Below, piece by piece: positions 37,101 through 46,900 of a DNA stretch of 64,000 bases. The number at the start of each line of letters is the position of its first letter. The first letter of the stretch is position 1. The notes beneath the pieces were generated by a model. That model did no database searches and had not been told where the DNA came from. It saw only the letters and a list, made by a program, of their open reading frames with translations. The stretch is from Streptomyces sp. NBC_01460. Its GTDB lineage: Bacteria; Actinomycetota; Actinomycetes; Streptomycetales; Streptomycetaceae. The stretch is taken from the NCBI RefSeq assembly GCF_036227405.1, contig NZ_CP109473.1, positions 992,001 to 1,056,000 of the forward strand, read 5' to 3'. The translations under genes and the position numbers were made by a program.

Positions 37101-39492
37101 CGTCCGCTCGCAGGCGTTCCAGCGCGCGGTCGAAGCGCACCGGCCGGCGCAGGTTGCGGCACCAGTAGTCCGCGTCGAGCTCCGGCCCGGTCACCCGCTC
37201 CCCCGTCACGCTCGAGTAGAAGGCGATCCCCGCGTCCGCGGGGGCAAGGCCGGTGAGCTGCTCGCGCAGCGCGGGCAGCAGCGAATCCATGTGCGGGCTG
37301 TGCGATGCGTAGTCCACGTCCACGCGCTGGCAGTACGCGCCGGTGGCCTCCATCTGCGCGAGGAAGCGGTCCACCGCCTCGGCGTCTCCGGCCACGACGG
37401 TCGATCGCGCGGTGTTCACCACCGCGACGGACAGCGCGTCGCCGTAGGCCGCCAGCTCCTCGATGACCTCGCCCACCGGGCGCTCCACGAGTCCCATCGC
37501 CCCGTCCGGCGCATGATCGTGCACGGCCCGGGCACGCAACGCCACAATGCGAGCGCCGTCCGCCAGGCTCAGCGCCCCGCTGACGACCGCCGCGGCCACC
37601 TCACCCTGACTGTGGCCGACGACCGCAGAGGGCTCGACGCCCCAGGCGCGCCACATCGCGGCGAGACCGACGTACATCGCGAACAACGCCGGCTGCACCA
37701 CGTCCGTGCGCGTGAAGGGCGGCGCGAGACCGTCCTGCCCACGCACCACCGCGGCGACCGAGAACCCGGTGTGCGGGGAAAGGGCCTCGTCGCAGGCCGT
37801 CACGGCCTCGCGGAACGCGTCGTTCTGCTCCCACAGCGACCGGCCCATCCCCCACCACTGGGCGCCCTGGCCGGGGAAGACGAACGCGACGCGGCCACGA
37901 CCGGCAGCCGCGCCCGTCACTACCGCGTCATGGCTCTCGTCCGCGGCGAGCGCCCGCAGACCGGCCACCGCCTCGTCCGTCGTTCCGGCGATCACCACGC
38001 CGCGGGTGGGGTGCTGCGTGCGGGTCGTCGCCAGCGAGTGGGCGACCTCGGACAGCCTGGTCCCGGGCGACTGCCCGAGGTGGCTCGCCAGCCGTGCGGC
38101 GTTACGCGCGAGCGAGTGCGGGCTCGTGCCGGACACCGTCAGGCAGACCGGACCGCCCGCATCCGGTGTGGCCCGTACCGGCGCGCCCTCGGGCGCCTCG
38201 CCGAGGGCGACATGCGCGTTGGTGCCGCCGTATCCGAAGCTGCTCACCCCCGCGAACCGCGGCCCGGCCGGCCACGCGGCTGCCTCGGTGACCACTTCCA
38301 GACGTTCGGCGGGGAAGTCGATGCGCGGGTTCGGTGTGCGGAAGTGCAGGCTGGGCGGAATGACGCCGTGGTGCACCGCCAGCGCGGCCTTGACCAGCCC
38401 GAGCACGCCGGCCGCCGGCTCGAGGTGGCCGAAGTTGGTCTTCGCCGAGCCGATGCGCAGCGGCGCGGTCCGGTCGGGCCCGAACACGGTGCCGAGCGCG
38501 CCCGCCTCCGTCACGTCGCCCAGAGGCGTGCCCGTGCCGTGCGCCTCGACGTACGACACCGCGCGCGGCGCGACGCCGGCGTTCTCCCACGCCGACCGCA
38601 GCACCTCCGTCTGCGCCTCGTGGCCGGGGGCGGTCAGTCCGTCCGTCGCGCCGTCGTTGTTGACGGCGCTGCCGTGCACCAGCGCGTAGACGCGGTCACC
38701 GTCGGCGAGCGCGTCGGACAGCCGGCGCAGCACGACCACCGCGCAGCCCTCGCCCCGGGCGTAGCCGTCGCCGTCGCCGTCGAAGGCACGGCACAGGCCG
38801 GCAGGGCTCTGCGTGCCGAGTTTCGTCAAGGCCACCGAGGTGTTCGGATGCAGCATCAGGTTGACGCCGCCGGCGAGTGCGAAGTCCGACTCGCCGGAGC
38901 GCAGACTCTGCACGGCGAGGTGCACCGCGACCAGGGAGGAGCTCGACGCGGTCGCCACGCCCATCGCGGGGCCGCGCAGCCCCAGCGCGTAGGCGATGCG
39001 GGACGGGATCACCGAGTTGTCCCAGCCGATGGCCGAGTGGGCGTGGATCGCCTCGGCGGCGCCCTGCGTGAACAGCGGGTACTCCTGCCACATCGCGCCC
39101 ATGAAGACACCGGTGCGTGTGCCCGCGAGACTCGCCGTGGAACGCCGCGCGTCCTCGACCGCGGCGCACGCCACCTCCAGGGCGATCCGCTGCTGCGGGT
39201 CCATCTGCCGTGCCTCGGCCGGCGGGATTCCGAAGTGCTCCGCGTCGAATCCCATGACGTCGTCGAGGAATCCACCTCGACGGTTCGCCGCCCCGCCGGA
39301 CGCCTCCGCGTCGGCCCACGCGGTGGCGTTCCACCGGTCGGCCGGCACCTGACGCACCGCGTCGACGCCCTTGAGCAGAGCCTGCCAGAGTGCGGTCGGA
39401 TCCTCGATCAGTGCCGGCAGTCGGCAACCGATGCCGACGATCGCCACCGGCTCACGGCGGTCGTACGTCCGGGCGGCGGTCCGGTCAGCCAC
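31120..39492 (-). CDS. Type I PKS C: KS(S)-AT-ACP-KS-AT(dead)-DH-ER(deleted)-KR-ACP
   Basis: 2790 residues. The loading module has a KS (about 15-435) with Ser183 where the cysteine should be (VATASSSSL), as in NysA-type KS(S) loading modules. Its AT has Ser628 in GHSQGE and a YASH motif near 730, which indicates methylmalonyl. ACP1 carries Ser946. The extension module has an intact KS (Cys1183, HATGT instead of HGTGT) and an AT remnant with GDAHGE at about 1613-1618 and about 100 residues missing. DH follows (His1821 in [10 protein letters not shown], Asp1988), then a stub of ER lacking its cofactor domain (about 2250-2345). KR is B-type (LDD present, Tyr2572), and ACP2 carries Ser2742. There is no TE. 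It probably builds the starter acyl chain (propionyl extended and dehydrated) used by megasynthase A. The GTG start overlaps the B stop by eight bases. Confidence 0.93.
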   Translation of the reverse strand: MADRTAARTYDRREPVAIVGIGCRLPALIEDPTALWQALLKGVDAVRQVPADRWNATAWADAEASGGAANRRGGFLDDVMGFDAEHFGIPPAEARQMDPQQRIALEVACAAVEDARRSTASLAGTRTGVFMGAMWQEYPLFTQGAAEAIHAHSAIGWDNSVIPSRIAYALGLRGPAMGVATASSSSLVAVHLAVQSLRSGESDFALAGGVNLMLHPNTSVALTKLGTQSPAGLCRAFDGDGDGYARGEGCAVVVLRRLSDALADGDRVYALVHGSAVNNDGATDGLTAPGHEAQTEVLRSAWENAGVAPRAVSYVEAHGTGTPLGDVTEAGALGTVFGPDRTAPLRIGSAKTNFGHLEPAAGVLGLVKAALAVHHGVIPPSLHFRTPNPRIDFPAERLEVVTEAAAWPAGPRFAGVSSFGYGGTNAHVALGEAPEGAPVRATPDAGGPVCLTVSGTSPHSLARNAARLASHLGQSPGTRLSEVAHSLATTRTQHPTRGVVIAGTTDEAVAGLRALAADESHDAVVTGAAAGRGRVAFVFPGQGAQWWGMGRSLWEQNDAFREAVTACDEALSPHTGFSVAAVVRGQDGLAPPFTRTDVVQPALFAMYVGLAAMWRAWGVEPSAVVGHSQGEVAAAVVSGALSLADGARIVALRARAVHDHAPDGAMGLVERPVGEVIEELAAYGDALSVAVVNTARSTVVAGDAEAVDRFLAQMEATGAYCQRVDVDYASHSPHMDSLLPALREQLTGLAPADAGIAFYSSVTGERVTGPELDADYWCRNLRRPVRFDRALERLRADGFGIFVEVSPHPVLGIALAQGTEADGTAVVVGSLRRGHGGIEQALRALAELHVQGVPIPWKRVFPTSDTRRADLPTYAFEHRRYWLDEHDDAIPVVDGASWREDVRALPEPERLGSMVALVTEEAAALLGRPVEGVRPDTTLRDQGLDSLMVVELRNRLSARTRVALPMVLAFDYPTPRAIATLLLTHADAPYEAPEVSTAVAAVPVRPDDDDPVVIVSMACRLPEGVDTPEAFWELLVDGREASSPFPQRWDGWDLSTIEEAERAATGRRFERKGGFVRDVEDFDAAFFGLSPREALSLDPQQRLVLEVVWEALERAGLPAASIEGSNTGVYLGAMSSDYDVAQRWDVGSSDGYKITGNGSSLISGRVAYTLGLSGPALTIDTACSSSLVALRLACEALRSGECDLALAGGVTVMSTPQIFVEFSRLNGLAADGRCKSFADDADGTSWAEGCGVLVLKRLSDARRDGDRVLAVVRGTAMNQDGRSQGLTAPNGLAQQRVLRSALADGGLAPADIDAVEAHATGTVLGDPIEAGALAAVFSGRVRPLHLGSAKSNIGHAQAASGVIGVIKMVMALQHELLPRTLHAERPNTRIDWTGGELELLRQPRKWPRTRRVRRAGISSFGISGTNTHIIIEEAPETVVADRPGDDLVHPLVISGTDTAALRAQAQHWAEWLDARPATSVRDIAYTSAVGRTHFDARAVVFAGNAMDAAEALRAVEPGSGTALGEIAFVFGGQDAQPPGTNRQLLEQSAVFRDTVAECDAALSPLTGWSVLKVMRGEEDVNSQDVLPCTLFAAHLGRAALWRSWGVEPAALVGDAHGEVAAAVVSGALSLEDGARVIALRARALSGDAAGGAMSGIVPARTSIPFHSRLTGEVVPGPELSGAYWFRDLPEPEPMGLDHALERLRAEGFGTFVEVGPPSEGASGGLDQLWRAAATLFERGFSLDWERVLGSRGAAKVDAPTYAFQRQRFWLGEPPAGPVAVTAGQPRDAHPWFDAITTLAGSGGYLFTGRLSLDACPWLADHVVGGQVYVPGAGLTDAALFAARTASADTVADLTLLEPVVLLPGRALRIQATVGDPDAHGRRPFAFHSQPEDTDEPLAWQQHVTGECVTRAGVGATTPPDIGDWPVPDARALDIEAFYGRALANGLDYGPAFRGLRELACRDGVHYARVSLPDTLDPADHGLHPALLDAALQVVVAGLMEAGAAPGPLVPFIWSDVELYRAAGRELTVRVSFESGGDEGLAPATVWLADPAGQLVARIGRLKFQRGRRRGHPAAEHLYRVGFERVHPVAGTPDPAGTLVVGDAELGAGLGADLVPDLDALVKRLDVRADTPRRLLFALPDCASAQWYDAERSAAEALRTLQVCLGDARLQGAELIWITRDAVSSSPDDQVGNWAQAAVWGMVRTARTEQPERVLRLIDLDPGTPDFRLLARVIETGGEPECVLRGETAHVPRARPTIGEADALVLPDEGSWHVRQREDDQLDVVAAPHDEGAPEPVGPRDVRVTVRAAGMSPRHAPQVLEFAGIVMEVGRDVTSLHAGDRVMGSAAGPLGNRISGDGATLRPLPAHLTFAQAAADPSAPDSRQDEVSFTAFDVRDAPCALRQARKKAAHKTVLTVPRALDPDGTVLITGGLGELGSALATHLVRTHGVRRLVLLSRRGGNVPEAGSFVRELEAAGAERVDLVAGDVAERAAVAAALEGIDPRHPLTAVFHLAGVLDDGLVQGFTAERLHRVMAPKVRGARLLDELTEQLDLAAFVLFSSAAGTLGTAGQGGYAAANATLDALAANRRKRGLAGLSLAFGLWEQAGVGMTAHLGKGELGRLRRQGIGALTLAEGLHALDVALSRPEAQLMPVHLELASLRHALGDTEAPPLLRDMLPRTTEGRRAEVSENAQSLDTRMAGASEAERADLLLDLVRSEAADVLGLPGPDSVPADRALRSLGIDSLTMVQLRKRLAKRLNTTLPATLVFDYPTAEAIAGLLLHQATTLRGNEK

Positions 39493-42400
39493 GGGAAGCC
39501 CCGATCTCGTCGGGCGCGTAGAGCGCCAGGCAGGTGTCCTCGATCGCGGCGAGCGGCCCCGCGTCGTTCAGGATCGTCATGTGGTTCGCGGCGTCGATCT
39601 CCACCAGGCGAAGGCCCGGCAGCTCGCGCCCCCAGTCCTGCTGGTAGTTCACGTGGTCGAGGGAGAAGGTCTCGCCCGCGACCTGGAAGTAGGGCTCGAC
39701 CTCGCCCAGGAAGAGCCCGCGCCGGTTGTGGAAGTAGGTGCACGCCACGGCTTCCGGCCGCGGCAGAGGCCTGATGGTGTGCTCGCCGAGCCGGTAGGCG
39801 AGCTGGATCGCCATGTTGCGCCTGATGAACCGCGCGATCTGGGCGGGTCTCATGGCGAGCCCGCGCTCGGCCGCCGACTCGGCGAGCCGCAGGACGAACG
39901 CGTCCTCGTCCAGGTCCTCCGCGACCTCGTCCCGGTGGACGAGACGGGCACGCAGGACCGCGGGGTCCTTCTCCCCCGGCGGCCAGAGCAGGGAATTGAC
40001 GACCTGGAGAGCCGCGCTCCGCGCCGACTGGGCTCCGTTCGCGTTGGACTTCGCCAGGCCGGTCTCGTCCGGCGAGTCCACCATCGTCAGCGAGGCCACG
40101 TCCTGGCCCTGCGCCTGCAGCCGCCGGGTCACCTCGTAGGCGACGATGCCGCCGAGGCAGAATCCGCCGATGTCGTAGGGCCCCTCGGGCTGCACCGAGC
40201 GGATGAGCTCGGTGTAGTACTCGGCCATGGCCGTGACGCCCTCGATCGGCGCGTCCTCGGTCAGCAGGCCACGGGCCTGGATGCCGTAGAACGGGCGGTC
40301 GATCCGCTCGGCGATCGTGCGGTACGACTCGACGCCGGCGAGGGCGCCGTGGATCCAGAAGACCGGCCTGCCCTCGGTCGCGCCGTTGAGGCGCACCAGC
40401 TCCGGGGCCGGCACGGGCGTGGAGCGGGCCTCCGCATCGGGCAGCCTCGCGACCACGTCGTTCAACGTGTCGTGCGGCTGCCACCATTCGGGCTGGAACC
40501 CCGGAAACACCTGGCTGATCCGGCCCAGCATCGCGACCAGGAGCAGGGAGTTGAGACCGTAGTCGGCGAGCGACCTCGTGCCGTCGATCTCGTGGCGCGA
40601 CAGGCCCAGTACCGAGGCGACGAGGTCGGCGACGAAGGCGTCGCCGTCCGGAGGGCCGACGCCTGTGTGCGGGGCCTGATCCGGCGGCGGCGCCTGCTCG
40701 GCGAAGCACGTCAGACGTGCGAAGGGATACCCGGGCAGTGGCAACCGGCTGCGTCGAGCGCCGCGATGCATCAGGTCCCAGTCCATGAACCCGCCCGCGG
40801 CCCAGTGTTCCGATACGTGGTCGAGCCGCGTCGGCTTCCCGTCGTGCTCGGCGCCGGCGGCAGGATCGACGCCGTCGGCGAACGACACGTGGGCGAGCGT
40901 GTCCGGGTCGCCGTCGAGCCAACCGCCCAGAATGCGAGCGGCCTCGTCCGTGTCCTGCGCCACGAACGCCAGCCGGCAGCTCATCGCCTCCCGGCCGACC
41001 TGCAACGTGTACGCGATGTCCGCCCAGGAGCGGGGATCCGCTTCGGCGAGCCGATGGATCAGCCGGCGCGCCCGCTCGCGCAGAGCGTCGACACTCTGCG
41101 CCGAGAGCACGAGGACCTGCGCACCCGGTGCGTCGTCCGGGTGCGCGGAGGCGATGTGCCGCTCCAGCACGACGTGCGCGTTCACGCCGCCGATCCCGAA
41201 GCTGTGCATGCTCGCGCGGCGGGGCAGTGACCGACCGGCGTCGTCGGTGCGCACGGGCCATGGCAGGTTCTGCGTGGCGATGCGCAGCCGCGTCCCCTCG
41301 AGGGAGAGGTCGCGGTGCAGCCGTCCGAAGCCCGGGAGCGCCGGGATCACGCCGTGCCGCATCGCCTGCGCGGTCTTCACGAGCGCGGCGAGGCCGGAGA
41401 CCACCTCCGTGTGCCCGATGCAGGGCTTCACGCTGCCCAGATACGTCACGTGTCCGCTGTCGTCCTCGCTGCGGAGTCCGGCGCCGAGCGCTGCCAGTTC
41501 CGCGCTGTCCGCCAGCATCGAGCTCATGCCGTGGGTCTCGATGTAGTCGACGGCGCCCGGATCGATCGCGGCGTCGGCGTAGGCGTGCGCGAGCGCTGCC
41601 TTCATGCCCTTGATGTTCGGTGCCGTGAAGGACACACCTCTGCCGCCGTGGGCCACGCCGGTGCCGCGCACGACGCAGTGGACGAAGTCCCCGTCCTCGA
41701 TGGCCCGGCTCAGTGGTTTGATCAGTACGGCGGCGACGCCCTCGCTGCGCGCCGTTCCGTCGGCGCCCTCCTGAAACGGCCGGACGTCGCCGCGCGGGCT
41801 GAGCATCCCCGCGGCCCGCATCCCGCCGAAACCCGCGGGCGACATCACCAGGTTCACCCCGCCGACGATCGCCTGCTCGCACTCGCCGTCGCGGATGGAC
41901 CGGATCGCGCGGTGCAGGGCCACGAACGAGGACGAGCACGTCGTGTCGCACTGCTCGCTGGGCCCGTTGAGGTCGAGCAGGTACGAGATCCGGTTGGGCA
42001 CCATCGCGGGCGACGGCAGGCTCATCAGGTCCATGGCCGCGGGCCGGTACTCGCTCTGCGTCGTGGCGACGAACACGCCCGTGGGCCGCTTCCGCAGCTC
42101 CGACGGCCGATAGCCCGCGTCCTCGACGGCGTTCCACGACGTCATCAACAGCAGGCGCAGCTCCGGCGTCACCTGACGCGCCTCGGTCATCGACATGCGG
42201 AAGAAGAGAGGATCGAATTCATGCACCCCGTCGAGGAACCCGCCCCGCAGCGCGGCTGCCTCGTCGCCGTGGCACGCCCAGTCCGCACGCTTCTCCGGCG
42301 GTGCGGTGATGCACCGTCCGCCCTGCTCGACGATCCGCCAGAACGCGTCGACGTCGTCGGCCCCGGGGAAGCGTGCGGACATGCCGACGATCGCCATGCC

Positions 42401-43924
42401 GTCGAGCGCGGCCTCGTCCGGCGCGGCCTCGCCGAGTGCAGGCTGAGGTCGAGGCTGAACGGGATCGGGCGCCCGATCCGGCGATGCGGGCTCCGGCGGA
42501 AGCACCTCCCGCAGGTCCTCGGCGTATGCGGAGACGATGAACTCGCCGAGCTCGGCCAGGGTGTTGTGCTCGAACAGCACGGTGATGTCGAGGTCGATGC
42601 CGAGCGTCCCGGCCAGGGTCCGGGCCACGTTCACCGCGAAGATCGAATCGAGCCCGTAGTTCGAGAAGGACTCGCCCCGCCCGATCCTCGTCCGCGGGAT
42701 GTCCAACGCCTCTGCCAGCACATCGAGCGCGACTGCCTCGATGTGGGCGCGCAGCCGGTCTCCGGGCTCGCTCCCGGCGTTGTGATCGGCCACGGCCGGC
42801 GCCGGACTCTCGCGCACCGGCGCCACCTGCGGCGCGGACGGGCGCGGTACGGCCGTCGCCTGTCGTACGACGCCGTCGCTCTCGGCCACGATGATCTGCT
42901 GTCCCAGGTCCTCGGCATCCTGCGCGGGCAGAGCGATCGCGCGGAATCCCTCCTGCGTCAGGACGTGCCGCCAGTGCGCCGTGGAGAGCAGCGGGCTGCC
43001 CTGGATGCGCAGGTGCGGGTCCTCGTAGCGCCACCATCCGTCGAGGAGGCCGAACGAGAACTGGCTGAGCAGGTTGTTCGCGGTCAGCTCGTTCAGGACC
43101 AGCAGTCCGCCCGGCCGCAGAAGCGCCTTGGCGTTGCGCAGGGTGTGGCGGATGTCCCTGGTGGCATGCAGGACGTTGGCGGCGACCACGGCGTCGTACC
43201 CGCCGAGGGTGAGGCCCTGATCCGCCACCGGGCGCTCGATGTCCAGGATTCCGCAGGTCAACGAAGGATTTCCCGCACCGAACGTACGCTCCGCGTGGTT
43301 CAGGAAGGCCCTTGATATGTCGGTGTAGCAGTACTCGCGCACGTCCAGCCGCGCGGACCGCAGCGCCTCCAGGACGACGGCGCTCGTGGCACCCGTGCCG
43401 GCGCCGATCTCCAGGATCCGCGCGGCATCCGCCGTCAGGGATCGTGCCCGCCGTCGCAGCCGCGCCACCAGGTCGTCGGCCAGCACCCGGTTGAAGAACG
43501 CTGACGCCGGGTTGGTCGCGTAGGCGTTCTGCACCAGCTCCAGCGATCCTCCGGGGAAGATGACCTCGGTGGCCGGTCGCCGTCCGCTGAGAATGTCGGG
43601 GAAGGCACGCAGGGTGGTCTCCACCAGTAAGTGGGTGGCCGCGAGGTCGGGGTTCTCCCGCCACGCGGGCCTCGCCGTCTCCCACTCGCGCCACAGCTGC
43701 CCGATCGGCCGGTGCCGCACGGCGTCGTCGAGCAGGATCCTGCCGTCCCGCCGATCGATGTAGCCGGCCCCCTCGAAGACGCGCAGGCACTCGTCGAACC
43801 AGGCGTCGTACCCCGGCGCGAGGCCTGCCGCCTTCCGTGCGGCCTCCGGAGTCTGCCCGGATTCACGGAACGCGCCGAGCGTGCGCAGATGGGACCAGAG
43901 AAAGTCGAGCAGCAGCTGTTTCAT
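39485..43924 (-). CDS. Trans-AT PKS B: MT-ACP-KS-ACP-TE
   Basis: 1479 residues with no AT. It opens with a C-methyltransferase (SAM motif LEIGAGTGATS near 175, WWRYEDPHL) and an ACP (Ser427) that complete the module begun at the end of A. The KS has Cys663 (DTTCSSSF), but its HGTGT motif is HGMSS (His798), and the third motif is CIGH. A second ACP (Ser1126) is followed by a thioesterase of about 270 residues with Cys1256 in GFCLGG replacing the usual serine, an Asp in MVDSP and His1448 in ANHM. This is the terminating subunit. It lies 24 bases after A with a GAAGGGA RBS. Product release would be through a cysteine acyl-enzyme. Confidence 0.92.
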   Translation of the reverse strand: MKQLLLDFLWSHLRTLGAFRESGQTPEAARKAAGLAPGYDAWFDECLRVFEGAGYIDRRDGRILLDDAVRHRPIGQLWREWETARPAWRENPDLAATHLLVETTLRAFPDILSGRRPATEVIFPGGSLELVQNAYATNPASAFFNRVLADDLVARLRRRARSLTADAARILEIGAGTGATSAVVLEALRSARLDVREYCYTDISRAFLNHAERTFGAGNPSLTCGILDIERPVADQGLTLGGYDAVVAANVLHATRDIRHTLRNAKALLRPGGLLVLNELTANNLLSQFSFGLLDGWWRYEDPHLRIQGSPLLSTAHWRHVLTQEGFRAIALPAQDAEDLGQQIIVAESDGVVRQATAVPRPSAPQVAPVRESPAPAVADHNAGSEPGDRLRAHIEAVALDVLAEALDIPRTRIGRGESFSNYGLDSIFAVNVARTLAGTLGIDLDITVLFEHNTLAELGEFIVSAYAEDLREVLPPEPASPDRAPDPVQPRPQPALGEAAPDEAALDGMAIVGMSARFPGADDVDAFWRIVEQGGRCITAPPEKRADWACHGDEAAALRGGFLDGVHEFDPLFFRMSMTEARQVTPELRLLLMTSWNAVEDAGYRPSELRKRPTGVFVATTQSEYRPAAMDLMSLPSPAMVPNRISYLLDLNGPSEQCDTTCSSSFVALHRAIRSIRDGECEQAIVGGVNLVMSPAGFGGMRAAGMLSPRGDVRPFQEGADGTARSEGVAAVLIKPLSRAIEDGDFVHCVVRGTGVAHGGRGVSFTAPNIKGMKAALAHAYADAAIDPGAVDYIETHGMSSMLADSAELAALGAGLRSEDDSGHVTYLGSVKPCIGHTEVVSGLAALVKTAQAMRHGVIPALPGFGRLHRDLSLEGTRLRIATQNLPWPVRTDDAGRSLPRRASMHSFGIGGVNAHVVLERHIASAHPDDAPGAQVLVLSAQSVDALRERARRLIHRLAEADPRSWADIAYTLQVGREAMSCRLAFVAQDTDEAARILGGWLDGDPDTLAHVSFADGVDPAAGAEHDGKPTRLDHVSEHWAAGGFMDWDLMHRGARRSRLPLPGYPFARLTCFAEQAPPPDQAPHTGVGPPDGDAFVADLVASVLGLSRHEIDGTRSLADYGLNSLLLVAMLGRISQVFPGFQPEWWQPHDTLNDVVARLPDAEARSTPVPAPELVRLNGATEGRPVFWIHGALAGVESYRTIAERIDRPFYGIQARGLLTEDAPIEGVTAMAEYYTELIRSVQPEGPYDIGGFCLGGIVAYEVTRRLQAQGQDVASLTMVDSPDETGLAKSNANGAQSARSAALQVVNSLLWPPGEKDPAVLRARLVHRDEVAEDLDEDAFVLRLAESAAERGLAMRPAQIARFIRRNMAIQLAYRLGEHTIRPLPRPEAVACTYFHNRRGLFLGEVEPYFQVAGETFSLDHVNYQQDWGRELPGLRLVEIDAANHMTILNDAGPLAAIEDTCLALYAPDEIGASRG

Positions 43925-43948
43925 GATCAGTCCCTTCGAAGGCCGCGA

Positions 43949-46900
43949 TCAGATCGCGAGCGCGGTCAGCTCTGCGGTGCGGGCGCGTAGCCGCTCCAGT
44001 TCGCCGCCCGGCGCCGCCGCCGGTTCCTGGACGTCGGCGGGCACGGCGTCCGGCGGCACGGCCGTGGGGAGGATGACGTCGTCGTCGCCCAGAACGATGC
44101 CCCGGTTGTTGAGCGCGGGACTGAATTTCATCAACGTCAGCCTGCTGACCGGCCCCGCGCACAGCCGTTCGATCGCCGCCGTCAGCTCGTCCGGCTGGAT
44201 GAGCGGCGCCTGCGCTCCGACCACCGCGCCCCGCTCTCCCTCGGTGGGTGCGTTGTTGAAGCAGTAGCCCAGGTTCAGCACCTTGCCGGCAGCGCCGTGG
44301 TGGCGTTGCACCGTCAGTGCGAACGAATCGAGGAACGTGCAGGCGGCCGCGTAGTTCGCCTGCTTGATGGCTTTGAGGTAGGAGTTGATCGAGGACAGGA
44401 ACAGCGCGAAATCGAGCGAGTCACCGCCGAACACCTGCATGCACCGGACGCTCGCGTCGACCTTGCCGCGCAGCACGTCCTCGAACTGCGTCTCGCTCAT
44501 CCGGGCCAGGCTCGCCCCGGAGAACACGAGGCCCGAGTGGATGACGCCGTGCACCGCGCCGAACCGTCGTACGGTCTCGTCCTTCGCCGCGCGCAGGGAC
44601 GCGAGGTCGGTGGCGTCGGACCGCAGGTACAGCGGCGCAGGTCCGTCCACGCCGGTCGCCCGAGCGATGGCGGCTTCGACTCGCGCGTCCTGCGGCCTGC
44701 GTCCGAGCCACACCACCTGGGCGCGGTACCGGCGGATCAGGTACGCGCTGATGGCCGTGCCAAGGGCGCCCGCCCCGCCGATGATGACGTAGGTGCCGCC
44801 CTGCCGCAGCCGGGACGACGTCGGCAGGGCCGGCTGAACGGCCATCAGCCGCTGCCCGTGCCACCGGCCGTCGCGGTGGATGCGCAGGTCCCCGTCCGGG
44901 TCCGCGGCCAGGTCGAGCACCGCGGCGAGAGAGGACGCGTCGTGGTCCTCGACGTCCACCACCCGCACCCGCCAGTCCGGGTACTCCTTCGCGGTCGACC
45001 CCGCCAGGCCGGCGACACCGGCGTGCGCCGGGTCGACGACCTCGGCCTCATGGACGGCGTGCGCCCGCTCGGTGATCAGGGTCAGGCCCAACGAGCGATC
45101 GCCGTACCCTGCGGCCAGAAGTGCCTTCACCGTGCGGAAGGCATGCAGCGAGCCGCTGGACTGGCCCTCGACGACGCTCGCACCGGACCGGTCGTCCACG
45201 GCTCCGGGCGCCACCCAGATCAGATGGTCGAGTTCCGGGACCGACCGGACGGACGTCTCCAGGTCGTCGTGCGTAGCCTGCGCCGGGTCCGCGACCACGT
45301 GCGCGCCCGGAAAACGCGCGACGAGAACGTCCCGCGCCTGCCCTGGGGACGCGATGATGCCCACCGACTCGGGACTCCGCGGCCACGTCACGGATTCCGT
45401 CTGCTGAAGGGGGTCCCACACCGGCATCAGCGTGACGGCACCGTCCGACGGGTCCGACGTGGCGCCGCCGTCCGCCCGGTCCCGGGTCTGCTCGGCTCGA
45501 CGGCCGGCGATGCCTCGCAGACGCAGGCACACCGTGCCGTCGTCGGTCGCGAGGTCGATGTCGATCCGCTCCGCGCCGCGCGTGTCCTCGGCGCGACGTA
45601 TCAGGGCCCACATCGTGGTCGCGCCGGGGGCGAGGACTTCGGCCGACTTGATGGCGAACACCAACCCGACCTGATCGTCGCCGTCGAGCAGTCGCATGCA
45701 CTGCATCGCCGCGTCCACCAGCGCCGGGTGCAGACCGAGGCCGTCCATGGTTCCTGACGCCTCGCCAGGCAGCCGCAGTTCGGCGAGCACCGCGTTGTCG
45801 CCGCGGTGCACCGCCACGACCCCCTGGAACGTGGGGCCGTAGGCGATGCCGCGATCCCGCCACTCGGCGTAGAAGCGCAGGGGATCGAAGTCGGTGGACG
45901 GGAGATCGCGAAGCAGCGCGGGCAGATCGAGCGCCTGCGCAGCCGTCGGCTCCGCAGCGGACACCTCGCCCTGACAATGGAGGACAGGGTCGTCTCCGGC
46001 GGACTCTGCGGAGGACACGCTGAACCGGGTGACGTCGCCTTCCGCGCGAAGAGCCACCTGCAGTGTGCGCGGCACGCCCGGGACCGCGAGGGGTCGGAGG
46101 AAGACGATGTCGTCCAGGCGCACCGCGTCGCTCGCGGTCCGCCTCGCCGTCGCGGCGACCCACTGCAGATGCATGGCCCCCGGGGCGATCCCGGTTCCCT
46201 GCACCTGGTGTTCACGCAGGTAGAACTCGTCCCCGGTGAGGACAACCCCGTCGTGCCGCGGCCGATCGTCCGCCGGCGCGCGGACCGGCAGCGCATAGCG
46301 TTCCCGCTCGAAGGGATAGCCCGGCAGCGGAACGCGGCGGTAGCGGCTGTCGCGGAACAACTCGGCGAAATCCGGTGCCTCACCGTCAAGGAACCGCTGG
46401 GTGAGTGCCCCCAACCTGGAGTCCGCGCTCTGCGCCGGACTGTCCTGCCCGGAGAGCCAGGTGGTGCACAGGTTCTCCAGTTCTGCGATGTCCCGGACCA
46501 CCCGTGCCCATCGGTGCCGCAGGTGCCTGCGGCCGAGCAGGAGTGTGTGGCTCACCTCGCCGACCTCGAGGTCAGGGTGCTCGCGGCAGTGGCGCGCGAG
46601 CCGGGCCACCTGTTCACGCAGGGCGTGCTCGGTCGCCGCCGACAGCGCGATCAACCGGGCCCCGTCCTGCCTGCTCCGCGGCGGCGTGGGCGGCTTCGAC
46701 GCCTGCTCGATGACGGCGTGGGCGTTGGTCCCGCTCGCTCCGAGCGACGTGACCGCGGCGCGCCGCCTGCCGCCTTCCGGCACGTCCCACCGTCGCGGCT
46801 CCGTGTGTACGAAGAACGGGCTGCCGGCCAAGGTGACACTGGAGTTCGTCTCCGTGTGGTGGGGCAGACCGGGGATCACCTCGTGCCTCATCGCCAGCAG

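Noticed and set aside
35146..39774. Long plus-strand open frame (1542 codons)
   Set aside because: Antisense to PKS C, with arginine/histidine-rich composition and no motifs.
44330..44380. KR of megasynthase A judged inactive because Asn is replaced by Cys (YAAAC)
   Set aside because: Trans-AT ketoreductases often show this sequence next to a normal Tyr and Ser, so loss of activity cannot be claimed.
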